Program-made: the position numbers and the translations under genes
Assembly: GCA_904419005.1 (NCBI GenBank)
Contig: CAJFQI010000006.1
Location: 1 to 60,317, forward strand
Length of the DNA stretch: 60,317 nt
Source: Candidatus Avimonas faecium
GTDB taxonomy: Bacteria; Bacillota; Clostridia; Oscillospirales; Acutalibacteraceae
Reading direction: 5' to 3'
Notes under the pieces: model-generated
Told to the model about the DNA's origin: nothing
The model's input: the letters and a program-made list of their open reading frames with translations, nothing else
The model's database searches: none
Part shown: positions 16,397 through 26,172 of the stretch, piece after piece
Layout of the letters: the number at the start of each line of letters is the position of its first letter
How positions within the stretch are numbered: the first letter of the stretch is position 1

Positions 16397-17380
16397 ATGA
16401 ATACCGAAACCATGAACGACCGTGCCCAATTGTTCGGCAAGGAATATCTTGAGAAGTACGCGCGATCCCGGCGGGCTGCCGGGGTCGTCATGGCGGTGCT
16501 CTGCGTTCTGTTCTTGGCGGCGGCCCAGGCCTTCACATACGTTATCGCCCAAAGGGCCGGGCTGGCCGGGACGAATGCGGCAATCCTGGCGGCCCTCCCC
16601 TTTGTCGGTCCGGCGTTCCTCTGTGTCGAGACGGCGATGGCAGGATGGGGGGAGATCGTCCGCCTTGAAGTGTTCAGCCCGGAATTCCTGCGTCCGCTGC
16701 TCCTGCTTTGCGCGCGGGTCCTGTCGGTGCTGTTCCTGTTCCTCGGCGCGCACTGCCACGATCTCCGCCGGCGGGCGCTCGGCGTATTGGCCGAGCGGCA
16801 GGAGGCGGAAGCCCGGCTGGCGGAAAAACAGGCGGCGCGTCAGAAGCTTGCCTCTGCTTCAGCGCCGGTCGTGATCCGGCCCGGCGCGGCGAAGCCTGTT
16901 CCCGCTGATGCAGCGGAGCCGTCGGCTGCGGCCTCTTTGGGGGCGGAAATGTCTCGGAAGCCGGCGGCGTCCCCGGCGGGGAAGAGCGGGGCGCCTGCCG
17001 CCCCGGCAGGCCCGGAGCCCGGCAAACGCCCCGCGGCGGCCGTGCAGCCGACTCCTGCTGCGGGGAGGGGGCAGGAGGCTCCCGCCCCCTCCGAGGCAGG
17101 GAAAGCTGTGCCCGTCTCAATGCCTCCCCGGGCGCCGTCCGCTTCTCCGGCGGCCCCCATGGCCGGGGGACGCCCGGATGGCAAGGCGGAGAATGCGGTG
17201 CGTCCAGCGGCTGCCGGGTCGGCCGTCCCGCCGTCCCGTCCGGCCTCTTCCGTGCCGGCGGCGGACGATCACGGGCAAGCGCCGCAGGCCGGCCGTACGC
17301 CCGATCCCTCCCTGCAAAAGGCGGAGGAGGAATACAACCGCGCCATGCAGGATGTGCTGGCGTTCCTAAACAAAAAATAA
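16397..17380 (+). CDS. Hypothetical membrane protein with Ala/Pro-rich tail
   Basis: 327 residues from ATG 16397, seven bases after GGAGGAA. The first 140 residues hold three or so hydrophobic segments (VVMAVLCVLFLAAAQAF, AAILAALPFVGPAFL, LLLLCARVLSVLFLFLG), then a short coiled Glu/Ala/Arg helix, then about 150 residues of Ala/Pro/Gly/Ser low complexity and a final short helix PSLQKAEEEYNRAMQDVL. I do not recognise it. The tail is likely disordered, perhaps a wall-spanning or scaffold linker. It precedes mutS2 on the same strand. Confidence 0.65.
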   Translation: MNTETMNDRAQLFGKEYLEKYARSRRAAGVVMAVLCVLFLAAAQAFTYVIAQRAGLAGTNAAILAALPFVGPAFLCVETAMAGWGEIVRLEVFSPEFLRPLLLLCARVLSVLFLFLGAHCHDLRRRALGVLAERQEAEARLAEKQAARQKLASASAPVVIRPGAAKPVPADAAEPSAAASLGAEMSRKPAASPAGKSGAPAAPAGPEPGKRPAAAVQPTPAAGRGQEAPAPSEAGKAVPVSMPPRAPSASPAAPMAGGRPDGKAENAVRPAAAGSAVPPSRPASSVPAADDHGQAPQAGRTPDPSLQKAEEEYNRAMQDVLAFLNKK

Positions 17381-17474
17381 CCGCGGCGATGCCGATGCCG
17401 CCGGAGGCTTCCACGCTTTCCGGCGGATTTTTCGGCGGCCGGCGGCTTTTGCTTTTTATGGAGAGGAATTCGTT

Positions 17475-19892
17475 ATGAACCGAAATTACAAAGCGCTGGA
17501 GCTGGATAAGGTGCTTGAGCTCCTGGCGAATGAGACGACCTGTGACGATGCGGCCGAGCAGGCCCGCCTGCTGGAGCCCTCCGCCGACCTGGCGGAGGTG
17601 CGCCGCCGCATGGCCGACACGGCGGCGGCGGTGATGCTGATGGCGCGCTTTGGCTCCCCCTCCTTCGGCGGCGCGAAGAATGTCGCCAACGCCCTGCGTC
17701 GGGCGGAGGCGGGCGCATCCCTGTCGATGCGGGAGCTGCTCGCGATCGCCGAAACTCTGCGGATCATCCGCTCCCTTCACGAGTGGAGAGGCCACTGTGC
17801 CGGGGTGGAAACCTGCCTGGACGACCGGTTTGACGTGCTGACCCCGAATAAATACCTGGAAGAAAAGATCACCGCCGCCATCCTGTCGGAGGAAGAGGTG
17901 GCCGACAGCGCGTCCCCCGAACTAGCCAATATCCGGCGGAAAATGCGGGCCGCCTCCGGGCGGGTGAGGGAGCAGCTCGACCGTATGATCCGTTCCCCCG
18001 CCTATCAGAAGCTGCTGCAGGACCCGATTGTGACCATCCGCGGCGGGCGGTTTGTCGTCCCCGTCAAGGCCGAGCACCGCGGCGAGGTCGCGGGGCTGGT
18101 GCACGACACCTCCGCTTCCGGCGCCACCGTGTTTGTGGAGCCCATGCCGGTGGTTGAGGCGAATAATGAGCTGCGCGTCCTCGCCTCCCGCGAGGAGGCA
18201 GAGATTGAGAGGATTTTAAGCGAGCTGTCCGCGGAGGCGGGGAGCTTTGCCGACGGGATCATCGCGGATTACCAGGTGCTGGTGGAGCTGAACCTGATTT
18301 TTGCCAAAGCCCGGCTGGCGTATAAAATGAAGGCGAGCGAGCCCCAGCTGGCCGACGACGGCCATATCCTGCTGCGGCACGCCCGCCATCCGCTGCTCGA
18401 CCCGAAGAAAGCGGTGCCGATTGACGTGGAGCTCGGCGGCAGCTTTGACACCCTGGTCATCACCGGCCCGAACACCGGCGGCAAGACGGTCACGCTCAAG
18501 ACCCTCGGCCTGCTGTCGCTGATGGCGATGTGCGGGCTGATGCCCCCGGTGGACGACGGCAGCCGCCTTTCGGTGTTCCGGGAGGTGCTGGCGGATATCG
18601 GCGACGAGCAGTCGATTGAGCAGTCCCTTTCTACCTTTTCGGCCCATATGACCAACCTGATCCGGATCCTTGCCGAGGCAGGGGAGCACTCCCTGGTCCT
18701 CATGGACGAATTGGGGGCGGGCACCGACCCGGTGGAGGGCGCGGCTCTCGCCACCGCGATTTTGGAACGGCTGCGGGAGCAGGGCGCGCGGATCGCCGCC
18801 ACCACCCATTACGCCGAGCTGAAGGCTTACGCTATCCATACGCCGGGGGTGGAGAACGGGAGCTGCGAATTCGACGTGGCGACGCTGCGCCCGACCTACC
18901 GCCTTCTGGTAGGGGTGCCGGGGCGGTCGAACGCCTTTGCCATATCGGAACGGCTTGGCATGGATCCCGCCCTGGTGAACCGCGCGCGGGAGCTGGTTTC
19001 CGGCGAGGACCGGCGGCTGGAAGATGTGGTCGTCACCCTAGAGGAGCGGCGGCAGACCCTGGAAAGGGAGCTTTCCGAGGCCCGTACGATGCGGGCCAAA
19101 GCGGAGGCCGCCGGCCAGCGGGCCCAGGCTGAGCTGGAGGAGCTGGACCGGCTTCGGGAGACGGAGCTGGAGAAGGCGCGCGGAGAAGCGCGCCGGATCG
19201 TGCAGCGCGCCCGCGCTGAGGCACAGCAGCTGATGGACGAGCTGGATACGCTTCGCCGGCAGAAAAACGCGGCGGAATTCGCCTCAAAGGCCCAGGCGGC
19301 GAAAAGCCAGCTGCGTTCCCGGCTCCGGGCCATGGAGGATGCGGTTGACCCCGTCACCCAGCGCCGCCAGGAAAGCTATACCCTCCCTCGGCCGCTCCGG
19401 GCCGGGGATACGGTGCTGCTGACGGACATTGACAAGAAGGGCGTGGTCCTCACCCCGCCGGATGACGGCGGCATGGTCCAGGTGCAGGCGGGGATCATTA
19501 AGACCCGGGTGCCGGTGGGCAGCCTCCGCCTGCTTGATGAACAGCAGGCCGCCCCGGGAAAAAGCAGCGGCCCGGCAGGGCGCGGCTATCCCGGCGGGGG
19601 GAGAGCCTCCCGCCCGGAAAAGGGCGTCGTCTCCCGCGCCCGGCGGGAGGCGCATATGGAAATTGACCTGCGCGGCATGACGACGGACGAGGGGATCCTG
19701 GAGCTCGACCGTTTCCTGGACGAAGCGGTGCTGTCTGGGCTTGACCAGGTGACAGTGATCCACGGTAAGGGGACCGGCGCGCTGCGCGCCGCTGTGCAGC
19801 AGCATCTGAAAACCCATCCGTCGGTTAAGAGCTTCCGCCTCGGCGTTTACGGCGAGGGAGAAAACGGCGTTACGATTGTGCAGCTGAAATAA
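17475..19892 (+). CDS. mutS2: MutS2 endonuclease / ribosome rescue factor
   Basis: 805 residues, standard length. The clamp and core domain leads to the ABC-type ATPase with Walker A TGPNTGGKTVTLKT near residue 330, LVLMDELGAGTDPVEGAA as signature/Walker B near 410, a long coiled coil (residues 520-620) and a C-terminal Smr nuclease domain beginning EIDLRGMTTDEG with HGKGTGALR. MutS2 lacks mismatch recognition; it suppresses recombination and, in Bacillus, splits collided ribosomes. GGAGAGGAA precedes the ATG. Confidence 0.96.
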   Translation: MNRNYKALELDKVLELLANETTCDDAAEQARLLEPSADLAEVRRRMADTAAAVMLMARFGSPSFGGAKNVANALRRAEAGASLSMRELLAIAETLRIIRSLHEWRGHCAGVETCLDDRFDVLTPNKYLEEKITAAILSEEEVADSASPELANIRRKMRAASGRVREQLDRMIRSPAYQKLLQDPIVTIRGGRFVVPVKAEHRGEVAGLVHDTSASGATVFVEPMPVVEANNELRVLASREEAEIERILSELSAEAGSFADGIIADYQVLVELNLIFAKARLAYKMKASEPQLADDGHILLRHARHPLLDPKKAVPIDVELGGSFDTLVITGPNTGGKTVTLKTLGLLSLMAMCGLMPPVDDGSRLSVFREVLADIGDEQSIEQSLSTFSAHMTNLIRILAEAGEHSLVLMDELGAGTDPVEGAALATAILERLREQGARIAATTHYAELKAYAIHTPGVENGSCEFDVATLRPTYRLLVGVPGRSNAFAISERLGMDPALVNRARELVSGEDRRLEDVVVTLEERRQTLERELSEARTMRAKAEAAGQRAQAELEELDRLRETELEKARGEARRIVQRARAEAQQLMDELDTLRRQKNAAEFASKAQAAKSQLRSRLRAMEDAVDPVTQRRQESYTLPRPLRAGDTVLLTDIDKKGVVLTPPDDGGMVQVQAGIIKTRVPVGSLRLLDEQQAAPGKSSGPAGRGYPGGGRASRPEKGVVSRARREAHMEIDLRGMTTDEGILELDRFLDEAVLSGLDQVTVIHGKGTGALRAAVQQHLKTHPSVKSFRLGVYGEGENGVTIVQLK

Positions 19893-19900
19893 AAGGGCAA

Positions 19901-19945
19901 CAAACAGGGAGCCAAAGCGGACTGCTTTGGCTCCCTGTTTGTTTT
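19901..19945. terminator. Intrinsic terminator after mutS2
   Basis: A perfect 18-bp stem (CAAACAGGGAGCCAAAGC and complement) with a five-base loop is followed by TTTT. It lies between convergent mutS2 and the DHHW gene; the minus-strand gene ends about 120 bases further on and could use the same hairpin. Confidence 0.9.
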
Positions 19946-20066
19946 CTGCCGTTTCGCGTTCACTGGCTCCCGGGGACGGCTTGGCGCCCGTCGGCGGAGA
20001 GCTGCTGTGGTGAAAGCCGGTCCCCTCGCACGGCCGCTGCTCCCGCGGGCTTTGCGCGGGCAGCCG

Positions 20067-21200
20067 TTATGCCGGCCGCATATTGGCGGCGTAACGGTCC
20101 ACCGCAAAGTTGGGGAGGTTGTACAGCACCAGCAGGTCGGTCGCGTGATTTTCGACCGCATAGGTATAGATATCCTCCTTGAAATACCGGGGATCAATCA
20201 CCAGGATCCGTTCGTAGTGGGCGGCCAGGAAGGGGACGAAGCAGTGGGCGTAGGAGTCCTGGACGAGCAGCAGCACCCGCCCGTTTTTGGTCCCGGTCGT
20301 GATCTCTACCTTCGCGTTGTTCCCGCCGAGGAAATAGGAGTATTTGTCCTTTTGGGTTAGGAATTCCTCTTTATACAAGGTGTCCTCAACCGTACCGTTG
20401 TCGTAGAGGACGGAAACCTCCACCGGGTCGTCGGCCAGATAGGCCGTCACGCTGTCCGGCTGGATGGTGGGGAGGTTGGCCTTGGAATACAGCGTCCCGT
20501 AAAACGCATCCGATACGGTTTCCTGCCGGTAGGCGTCCTCCGGCAGCGGGTCCAGCCCGTTTTCCGCCGCCCAGGCGGCATAGACCAGGTAGGCGGCTTG
20601 GGTGGTCCAGTGATGGTCGGTGCGGTAATACAGCGGGATATCGGTATGGCTTTTCAGCAGATCGGCCGCGTTGCAGAGCGGCGCGTCCGTCTCCAGGATT
20701 GCCGCCGCCTTTTCCAGCGCCGCGGCCTGGTCCGGTACCGGCGCAAAGGCAGGGAGACGGTCGGTCAGGATAGCTGACGCGGTGGGGATCAGCAGCGAGG
20801 ACGCGCGGAAGTCCGGGTTTTCCGCCTTCAGTGCCCGCGCCAAAGCCGCCGCGGCCTCTGCATTTTTGGCGAGCTGCGCGTCGTCAATGGCCTCCCCGGC
20901 GTCGAACAGGGTGCCCTCCTTGCCGAAATAGACCCGTTGGTTGTCCTTTTTCAGCAGGGCCAGCTCGGCCATGGTTTTCAGCCCGATCCAGCCGTCCCGC
21001 CCAATAAACTGGTCGGCCGTATACTTTTCAAAATCCTGCCCGAATTTGCCGGATGCGATGTCTTCTACATTCGGCGAAGGGAGCGTCTGCAAATAGCGGT
21101 TCTCGCTTTCGGAAAATTCTTTCTGCGGGACCAGGAGGTTGGCGATCGACACGCCGAACAGGAGGACGACAAAGCCGATCGCGATCACTTTCTTATTCAA
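20067..21200 (-). CDS. DHHW-family protein (AlgX/SGNH-like), surface polymer modification
   Basis: 377 residues. One N-terminal membrane anchor (VIAIGFVVLLFGVSIANLL) then an extracellular domain with YRTDHHWTTQAAY, the DHHW signature, and VQDSYAHCFVPFL with the GDS-like serine region near the C-terminus. Such proteins are partners of MBOAT acyltransferases and resemble AlgX/AlgJ, which place acetyl groups on exopolysaccharide. The start is TTG with AGGA upstream. It is the last gene of a four-gene minus-strand set and lies about 50 bases after the MBOAT gene. Acyl acceptor unknown. Confidence 0.85.
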   Translation of the reverse strand: MNKKVIAIGFVVLLFGVSIANLLVPQKEFSESENRYLQTLPSPNVEDIASGKFGQDFEKYTADQFIGRDGWIGLKTMAELALLKKDNQRVYFGKEGTLFDAGEAIDDAQLAKNAEAAAALARALKAENPDFRASSLLIPTASAILTDRLPAFAPVPDQAAALEKAAAILETDAPLCNAADLLKSHTDIPLYYRTDHHWTTQAAYLVYAAWAAENGLDPLPEDAYRQETVSDAFYGTLYSKANLPTIQPDSVTAYLADDPVEVSVLYDNGTVEDTLYKEEFLTQKDKYSYFLGGNNAKVEITTGTKNGRVLLLVQDSYAHCFVPFLAAHYERILVIDPRYFKEDIYTYAVENHATDLLVLYNLPNFAVDRYAANMRPA

Positions 21201-21252
21201 AACGAGTCCTGCCTTTCCGGCCTGTCAAAGCCATTATCTGCCTCAATATTGG

Positions 21253-22677
21253 TCAGAAACGGAAGTAGAGGAAGGGGTTGTAGGAGGCATCCACCAGGTA
21301 GGCGACGCTCAATACCGAAATCCCGAGCAGCACCACGCCGGCACAGGCGGTGGAAATGGCGGAATGCTTTGCCAGCGCGCCGTTTTCCAGCTTGGCAACC
21401 AGCCGTTTCGGCCAGTCGGTGCAGCCGACGGCGCCGATCAGGAGCAGCAGGCCGTTGGTCACCAGCAGATAGAGGGAGCGGGTGTCAAACAGCCCCGCGC
21501 CGTGCGCTCCGAACATCGCCCCGATAAAGGAGAAGCCGGCGGACAAGCTGTCAAAGGCGAAGAGGGCCCAGCTCAGGATCACCATCAGCATTGTGTAAAT
21601 CCGGCCGACAAAGCCCGGCGCCTTTTCCAGCCACTTGAGCAGAAACAGCTTTTCAACCATCAACAGGACGCCGAAAAACAGCCCCCAGGCGACAAAGTTC
21701 CAGCTTGCCCCGTGCCAGATGCCGGTCAGCAGCCACACCACCAGGATATTGCGGATCTGGATCGGGAGGCCCCGGCGGTTGCCGCCCAAGGGGATATAAA
21801 CGTAATCCCGGAACCAGGTGCTCAGCGAGATGTGCCACCGCCGCCAAAATTCGGTGATGCTTTTGGACATATAAGGGTAATTGAAATTTTCCAGGAAATG
21901 AAAGCCGAACATTTTTCCCAGCCCGATGGCCATATCCGAATAGCCGGAGAAGTCAAAATAGATCTGGAAGGTATAGGCAAGGATGCCGATCCATGCGGTC
22001 AATACCGGCACTTCGGCGGTATCCATGGCGGAAACCTGCGACCAGATCACCCCGATGGTGTTGGCCAGCAGCACCTTTTTGCCGAGTCCCGTGATAAACC
22101 GCCTCACCCCGTCTCCGAACAGGTCGAGGCTTTCCGTCCGGTTGTTCAGCTGCTGGTCAATCGTTTTGTACTGCACGATCGGCCCGGCGATGAGCTGGGG
22201 GAACAGGGCGACATAGGTGCCGAACGAGATGATGTTGCGCTGCGCCCGGACATCCCCGCGGTAAACGTCGATGACATAGGACATCGACTGGAAGGTATAA
22301 AAGGAGATGCCGATCGGCAGGGCCAGATCCAATAAGGGGATGCTGACACCGGGGATGGCGTTCAGGTTGCCGATGAGAAAGTTGGCGTACTTGAAAAAGC
22401 CGAGGGTCGCGAGGTTCAGCACGATCCCTACGATCAGCGTGACCCGCGCGGCGCGGATCCTGCCCTCGTCCTTCCGCTTTTCAATGAGCAGGCCGAGCAC
22501 GTAATCCACCACGATCACCAGGATCATGATAATCACATAAACCGGCTCGCCCCAGGCGTAAAAGAACAGGCTGGAAATCAGCAGCCAGGCGTTTTTCAGC
22601 TTTTTCGGCAGCAGGAAATACACAAGAAGCACCGCGGCGAGAAAATAGAACAAAAAGAGCAGGCTGCTAAATACCAT
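21253..22677 (-). CDS. MBOAT family O-acyltransferase (AlgI/DltB-like)
   Basis: 474 residues, about ten membrane helices. FWRRWHISLSTWFRDYVYIPLGG is close to AlgI (residues 275-300) and TGIWHGASWNFVAWG carries the catalytic histidine. MBOAT proteins move acyl groups, usually acetyl, across the membrane to a surface polymer. The C-terminus NPFLYFRF is typical of the family. The ribosome site is weak. Context with a DHHW protein and two SGNH-type or lipoprotein genes supports O-acetylation of an extracellular polysaccharide rather than teichoic acid D-alanylation, since no dltA or dltC is present. Confidence 0.9.
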   Translation of the reverse strand: MVFSSLLFLFYFLAAVLLVYFLLPKKLKNAWLLISSLFFYAWGEPVYVIIMILVIVVDYVLGLLIEKRKDEGRIRAARVTLIVGIVLNLATLGFFKYANFLIGNLNAIPGVSIPLLDLALPIGISFYTFQSMSYVIDVYRGDVRAQRNIISFGTYVALFPQLIAGPIVQYKTIDQQLNNRTESLDLFGDGVRRFITGLGKKVLLANTIGVIWSQVSAMDTAEVPVLTAWIGILAYTFQIYFDFSGYSDMAIGLGKMFGFHFLENFNYPYMSKSITEFWRRWHISLSTWFRDYVYIPLGGNRRGLPIQIRNILVVWLLTGIWHGASWNFVAWGLFFGVLLMVEKLFLLKWLEKAPGFVGRIYTMLMVILSWALFAFDSLSAGFSFIGAMFGAHGAGLFDTRSLYLLVTNGLLLLIGAVGCTDWPKRLVAKLENGALAKHSAISTACAGVVLLGISVLSVAYLVDASYNPFLYFRF

Positions 22678-22796
22678 GGGGCTGATTCACGTCCCTTATC
22701 AATTCGAATTCGGCGCCGGAACGGCCGCCGCGCAGGGGATGGGGAGGGCACGGCTTTAAGGAAACGGCGGGACAAGCTCCCGCCGCCCGCCGCGAT

Positions 22797-23279
22797 TCAC
22801 CCCTTGGTATACCCCTCAATGCATTTTTTCGCCGCGTCGTTGTCGTTGGAAACACAAAGGATGACATATTTGCCGGCAGTAACGATCACCGGGTCGCTCA
22901 GCTTCTCTTGTTCGCCGGGGTTATAGTCCTCAAAGGCGGAGCGCTGGTCTGCAATCCGCTGGTCTACCGCGGCCTTGATCCGCCCCGCTGCCGCTTCGTC
23001 CGTTCCTTCAAACACGGCGATTTCCTCCGCCGTCGCACCTGATCCGACGTAGATCTTTTTGGCGGCGATATCCGCCGCGTCGATATCGTAGATATTGGAT
23101 ACCGCCGATTCGCTCGGCTCAGCCAGCTCGTCCTCAAAGGGCACCGTCGCCTTGAGGTCATCCGCCAGCGCCGCCACGTCAATGGTGACGTCCTTGGCGT
23201 TATCCTGGCAGCCGGCCAGGAGCAGGGCGGCCGTCAGCAGGCACAGAAGCACACAGGCGCATTGCTTGATTGTTTTCAT
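22797..23279 (-). CDS. DUF4358 lipoprotein
   Basis: 160 residues. The signal peptide CVLLCLLTAALLLAGC ends in a lipobox (LLAGC) with the lipidated cysteine at residue 24. The mature part matches the DUF4358 pattern: a stretch of VDVAALADDL type, a NIYDIDAADI middle and a C-terminal AGKYVILCVSNDNDAAKKCIEG. DUF4358 lipoproteins commonly lie next to MBOAT/SGNH genes in Clostridia; their function is unknown. GGAAGGAAT precedes the ATG. Gene order suggests cotranscription with the MBOAT gene. Confidence 0.85.
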   Translation of the reverse strand: MKTIKQCACVLLCLLTAALLLAGCQDNAKDVTIDVAALADDLKATVPFEDELAEPSESAVSNIYDIDAADIAAKKIYVGSGATAEEIAVFEGTDEAAAGRIKAAVDQRIADQRSAFEDYNPGEQEKLSDPVIVTAGKYVILCVSNDNDAAKKCIEGYTKG

Positions 23280-23339
23280 ATTCCTTCCATCCTTTCGCGG
23301 ATAAACTTTTCCGGGGAAGCGCGGGGTCTTCAGCGGCCG

Positions 23340-24224
23340 TTATGACGGAATATATGCCGCCGCGTCGGTGTGGGTTTTCAGGTAATCCAGCCATTTCAGG
23401 CAGTACGTCTTGTTGAGATGGATGCCGTCGCTGGATGCATCCTCCGGAAGGTTGCCGTCCGCATCCGCCACCGCATCCCCTACCGGAAGATAGGCGACCT
23501 GCTTTTCCCGGCAGAGCTCCTGGAGCAGCGTGTTGTATTCGAGGATCCGTGAATTGTTGATATAATCCCCCTGCGCCGACCGCTCCGCCGTGACCGGGAG
23601 GATCGACTGGATGAAGATGTCGGCCTCCGGAGAGGTTTCCCGGATCCGGTCCACCAGGTCGCCGCAGCGCTGGGCGAAGATGTCCGGATATGCCCACCCC
23701 AGCTCGTTTAAGCCGAGCATGACATACACCTTGCCGAATTGCTTTTTGCCCAGCGCGTCGCTTACCGTAAGCTCCTGGCCGTCCAGCGTGACTGTCTTAT
23801 CGCTGAACACCTTGCTGATAGACAGCCCTTTTGAAGCAAAATTCGTGGCATTGGCCGGTCCGGCATACAGCATAAAAGCCTCGGTTCGGGAATCCCCGAT
23901 AAAGCAGGCGTCGTCGAAATAGGAATCGTCCACCCCGCTGACCATGCTGAATACGGGATCGGTGGCTGTCGTCAAGGGAGGCTGCGTCGTCGTCTCCGGC
24001 GCGGCCGTCGTCGTTTCCGGCGCGGCCGTCGTCATGCCGGCGGAGGACGAAGCATCCGGCCCGCCTGCGGGGCGGATGAAGCATCCCCGGATTAGGAAAG
24101 CAATACCCACGATCAGCAGGACCAGGAGCAGCGCCAGGCCGCCGAGGATCAGGCGGCGCTTGCGGCGGTGGCGCCGTACCCGGGGAGATAGCGGGCGTTT
24201 ATGAAAATTTTTGTTACTGTTCAT
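23340..24224 (-). CDS. SGNH/GDSL-family hydrolase, membrane-anchored
   Basis: 294 residues from ATG 24224, which is better spaced from AGGATG than the ATG at 24233. A basic N-terminus and one membrane helix (LILGGLALLLVLLIVGIAFLI) are followed by a Thr/Ala/Pro linker with repeated ETTTAAP units and an SGNH domain: block I FIGDSRTEAF, block III VMLGLNELG, block V SDGIHLN. Such outer-surface esterases or acyl carriers work beside MBOAT proteins. First gene of the four-gene minus-strand set. Confidence 0.88.
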   Translation of the reverse strand: MNSNKNFHKRPLSPRVRRHRRKRRLILGGLALLLVLLIVGIAFLIRGCFIRPAGGPDASSSAGMTTAAPETTTAAPETTTQPPLTTATDPVFSMVSGVDDSYFDDACFIGDSRTEAFMLYAGPANATNFASKGLSISKVFSDKTVTLDGQELTVSDALGKKQFGKVYVMLGLNELGWAYPDIFAQRCGDLVDRIRETSPEADIFIQSILPVTAERSAQGDYINNSRILEYNTLLQELCREKQVAYLPVGDAVADADGNLPEDASSDGIHLNKTYCLKWLDYLKTHTDAAAYIPS

Positions 24225-24347
24225 ATACGTCATCCTATGAATATGGCTTAGGCCGGCGGAACGCTTCTATGGCCATCAAGTAGTATGGGAGCATCCGGGA
24301 AGGAACATGCAGGGGGGCAAAAATCGTGCGGCCGGATATCCCTGCAG

Positions 24348-24387
24348 AAAAGGGCCGGGAGATCCGCCGGCGGTTCTCCGGCCCTTT
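24348..24387 (-). terminator. Probable intrinsic terminator of glyS
   Basis: AAAGGGCCGG pairs with CCGGCCCTTT around an inner CCGCCGGCGG palindrome; on the minus strand the stem runs into TTTTCTG. It lies 33 bases after the glyS stop. Confidence 0.65.
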
Positions 24388-24419
24388 CCGGCTTTGCCCG
24401 GCGGCATCCCGGCCGCGGG

Positions 24420-25793
24420 TCAATAGGCGGTTTTCTCGGCGATATACCCGGCCAGGCTGTCAATCGAAACCCGTTCCTGCTGCATGGTATCGCGGTCACG
24501 CACCGTGACGCAGTGATCCTCCAGTGAATCAAAGTCGAAGGTCACGCAGTAGGGGGTGCCGATCTCGTCTTCCCGGCGGTACCGCTTGCCGATGGAGCCG
24601 GCGTCGTCAAAGTCCACCATAAACTGCTTGGCCAGCAGGTCGTGGACCTTCAGCGCCTCGCCGCTCAGCTTTTTGGACAGGGGAAGGACCGCCGCCTTGA
24701 ACGGCGCGATCGCCGGGTGCAGGTGGAGTACCACACGGGTGTCCTTTTCGTCAATGGCCTCCTCGTCGTAGGCGTCGCACAGGAAGGCCAGCACCACCCG
24801 GTCCGCGCCCAGGGAGGGCTCGATGACATAGGGGATGTAGCGCTCGTTGGTCTCGGGGTCGAAGTAGTCCAGCTTCTGGCCGGAGACCTCGGAGTGGCGG
24901 CTCAGGTCGTAGTCGGTGCGGTCGGCGATGCCCCACAGCTCGCCCCAGCCGAAGGGGAAGAGGAATTCGAAGTCCGTTGTCGCCTTGGAGTAGTGGGACA
25001 GCTCCTCCTGCTCGTGGTCGCGCAGCCGGAGGTTTTCCTCCCGCAGCCCCAAGCCGAGCAGCCACTGGCGGCAGTATTCCTTCCAATACCCAAACCAGTC
25101 GAGGTCGGTGCCGGGCTTGCAGAAGAATTCGAGCTCCATCTGCTCAAACTCGCGGGTGCGGAAGGTGAAGTTGCCGGGGGTGATCTCGTTGCGGAAGCTC
25201 TTGCCGATCTGCGCCACGCCGAAGGGGATCTTCCGCCGGGTGCTGCGCTGGATATTCTGGAAGTTGACGAAAATCCCCTGGGCGGTTTCGGGGCGGAGGT
25301 AGAGCTCGTTTTTGGCGTCCTCGGTCACGCCCTGGAATGTCTTAAACATCAGGTTGAAGGTGCGGATATCGGTGAAATTGTGCTCGCCGCATTCGGGGCA
25401 GTTGATCCCGTGCTCGTCGATATACGCTTTCATCTGGGCGAAGCTCCAGCCCGCCGGATTGACGCCGGTATCCTCAATCAGCTTGTCCGCGCGATGACGG
25501 GTCTTGCAGCTTTTGCAGTCCATCAGCGGGTCGGAAAAGTTGCCGACATGGCCGGAGGCAACCCACACCTGCGGGTTCATCAGGATCGCGCTGTCCAGGC
25601 CGACGTTGGTCGGGCTTTCCTGCACGAATTTCTTCCACCAGGCGCGCTTGACGTTGTTTTTCAGCTCCACGCCGAGCGGCCCGTAGTCCCAGGTGTTGGA
25701 AAGGCCGCCGTATATATCCGAGCCGGGATACACAAAGCCCCGGCCTTTGCACAAAGCGACGATTTTGTCCATGGTTTTGTCCGCATTGTTCAT
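24420..25793 (-). CDS. glyS: Glycine--tRNA ligase (dimeric GlyQS type)
   Basis: 457 residues, the alpha2-type class II synthetase. The N-terminal [14 protein letters not shown], the zinc-type cysteines CKSC and CPEC near 100-135, motif 2 around [20 protein letters not shown] and motif 3 [14 protein letters not shown] are all present, followed by an anticodon-binding domain. It charges tRNA-Gly. AAAGGATGG precedes the ATG. A SigA promoter lies about 75 bases upstream; I saw no T-box leader, which many relatives have. Confidence 0.96.
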   Translation of the reverse strand: MNNADKTMDKIVALCKGRGFVYPGSDIYGGLSNTWDYGPLGVELKNNVKRAWWKKFVQESPTNVGLDSAILMNPQVWVASGHVGNFSDPLMDCKSCKTRHRADKLIEDTGVNPAGWSFAQMKAYIDEHGINCPECGEHNFTDIRTFNLMFKTFQGVTEDAKNELYLRPETAQGIFVNFQNIQRSTRRKIPFGVAQIGKSFRNEITPGNFTFRTREFEQMELEFFCKPGTDLDWFGYWKEYCRQWLLGLGLREENLRLRDHEQEELSHYSKATTDFEFLFPFGWGELWGIADRTDYDLSRHSEVSGQKLDYFDPETNERYIPYVIEPSLGADRVVLAFLCDAYDEEAIDEKDTRVVLHLHPAIAPFKAAVLPLSKKLSGEALKVHDLLAKQFMVDFDDAGSIGKRYRREDEIGTPYCVTFDFDSLEDHCVTVRDRDTMQQERVSIDSLAGYIAEKTAY

Positions 25794-25867
25794 GGGGAAT
25801 CCATCCTTTCACCGGGAACGCCGCCCGTCCCCGCCGTGTTGAAAATTTAGGAAGCCTATACCTTTCT

Positions 25868-25896
25868 ATAGTAAACAAAGCGGCGGGAAAAGTCAA
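25868..25896 (-). promoter_or_regulatory. SigA-type promoter of glyS
   Basis: On the minus strand TTGACT and TACTAT are 17 bases apart, 75 bases before the glyS start. The remaining roughly 275 bases up to sigF contain no gene and no recognisable T-box (no AGGGTGGNACC element). Confidence 0.75.
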
Positions 25897-26172
25897 TCGT
25901 TCCCACGGAATATTTCCGCATAATCCACGGGATCCCGCCTGGCGGCGGGGTGGGCGGTGAAGTGCCTGTTCCCCTTTTTATTAAAGATGCGCGGCGGGCG
26001 GAAAAAGTTGGCGGGCTTCCGATTTTTTTGCGCGGCGGCCGGGGAGAGACAACGGGCCGGAAGAGGGAAAGGCTGGCGGCAAGAGGGAAGACGGGCGGAA
26101 CGGAGGAAAACGGAACGGTGCCAGGCGCCGGCAAAAAGCGCGCGGACAGCCTCCGCCGCCCGCGCGCTTTTC

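Noticed and set aside
24642-25850. 402-codon open frame opposite glyS
   Set aside because: Antisense shadow; glyS is unambiguous and has a promoter.
25797-26172. Possible T-box leader for glyS
   Set aside because: No AGGGTGGNACC element or specifier-loop pattern; a plain SigA promoter sits 75 bases before the gene.
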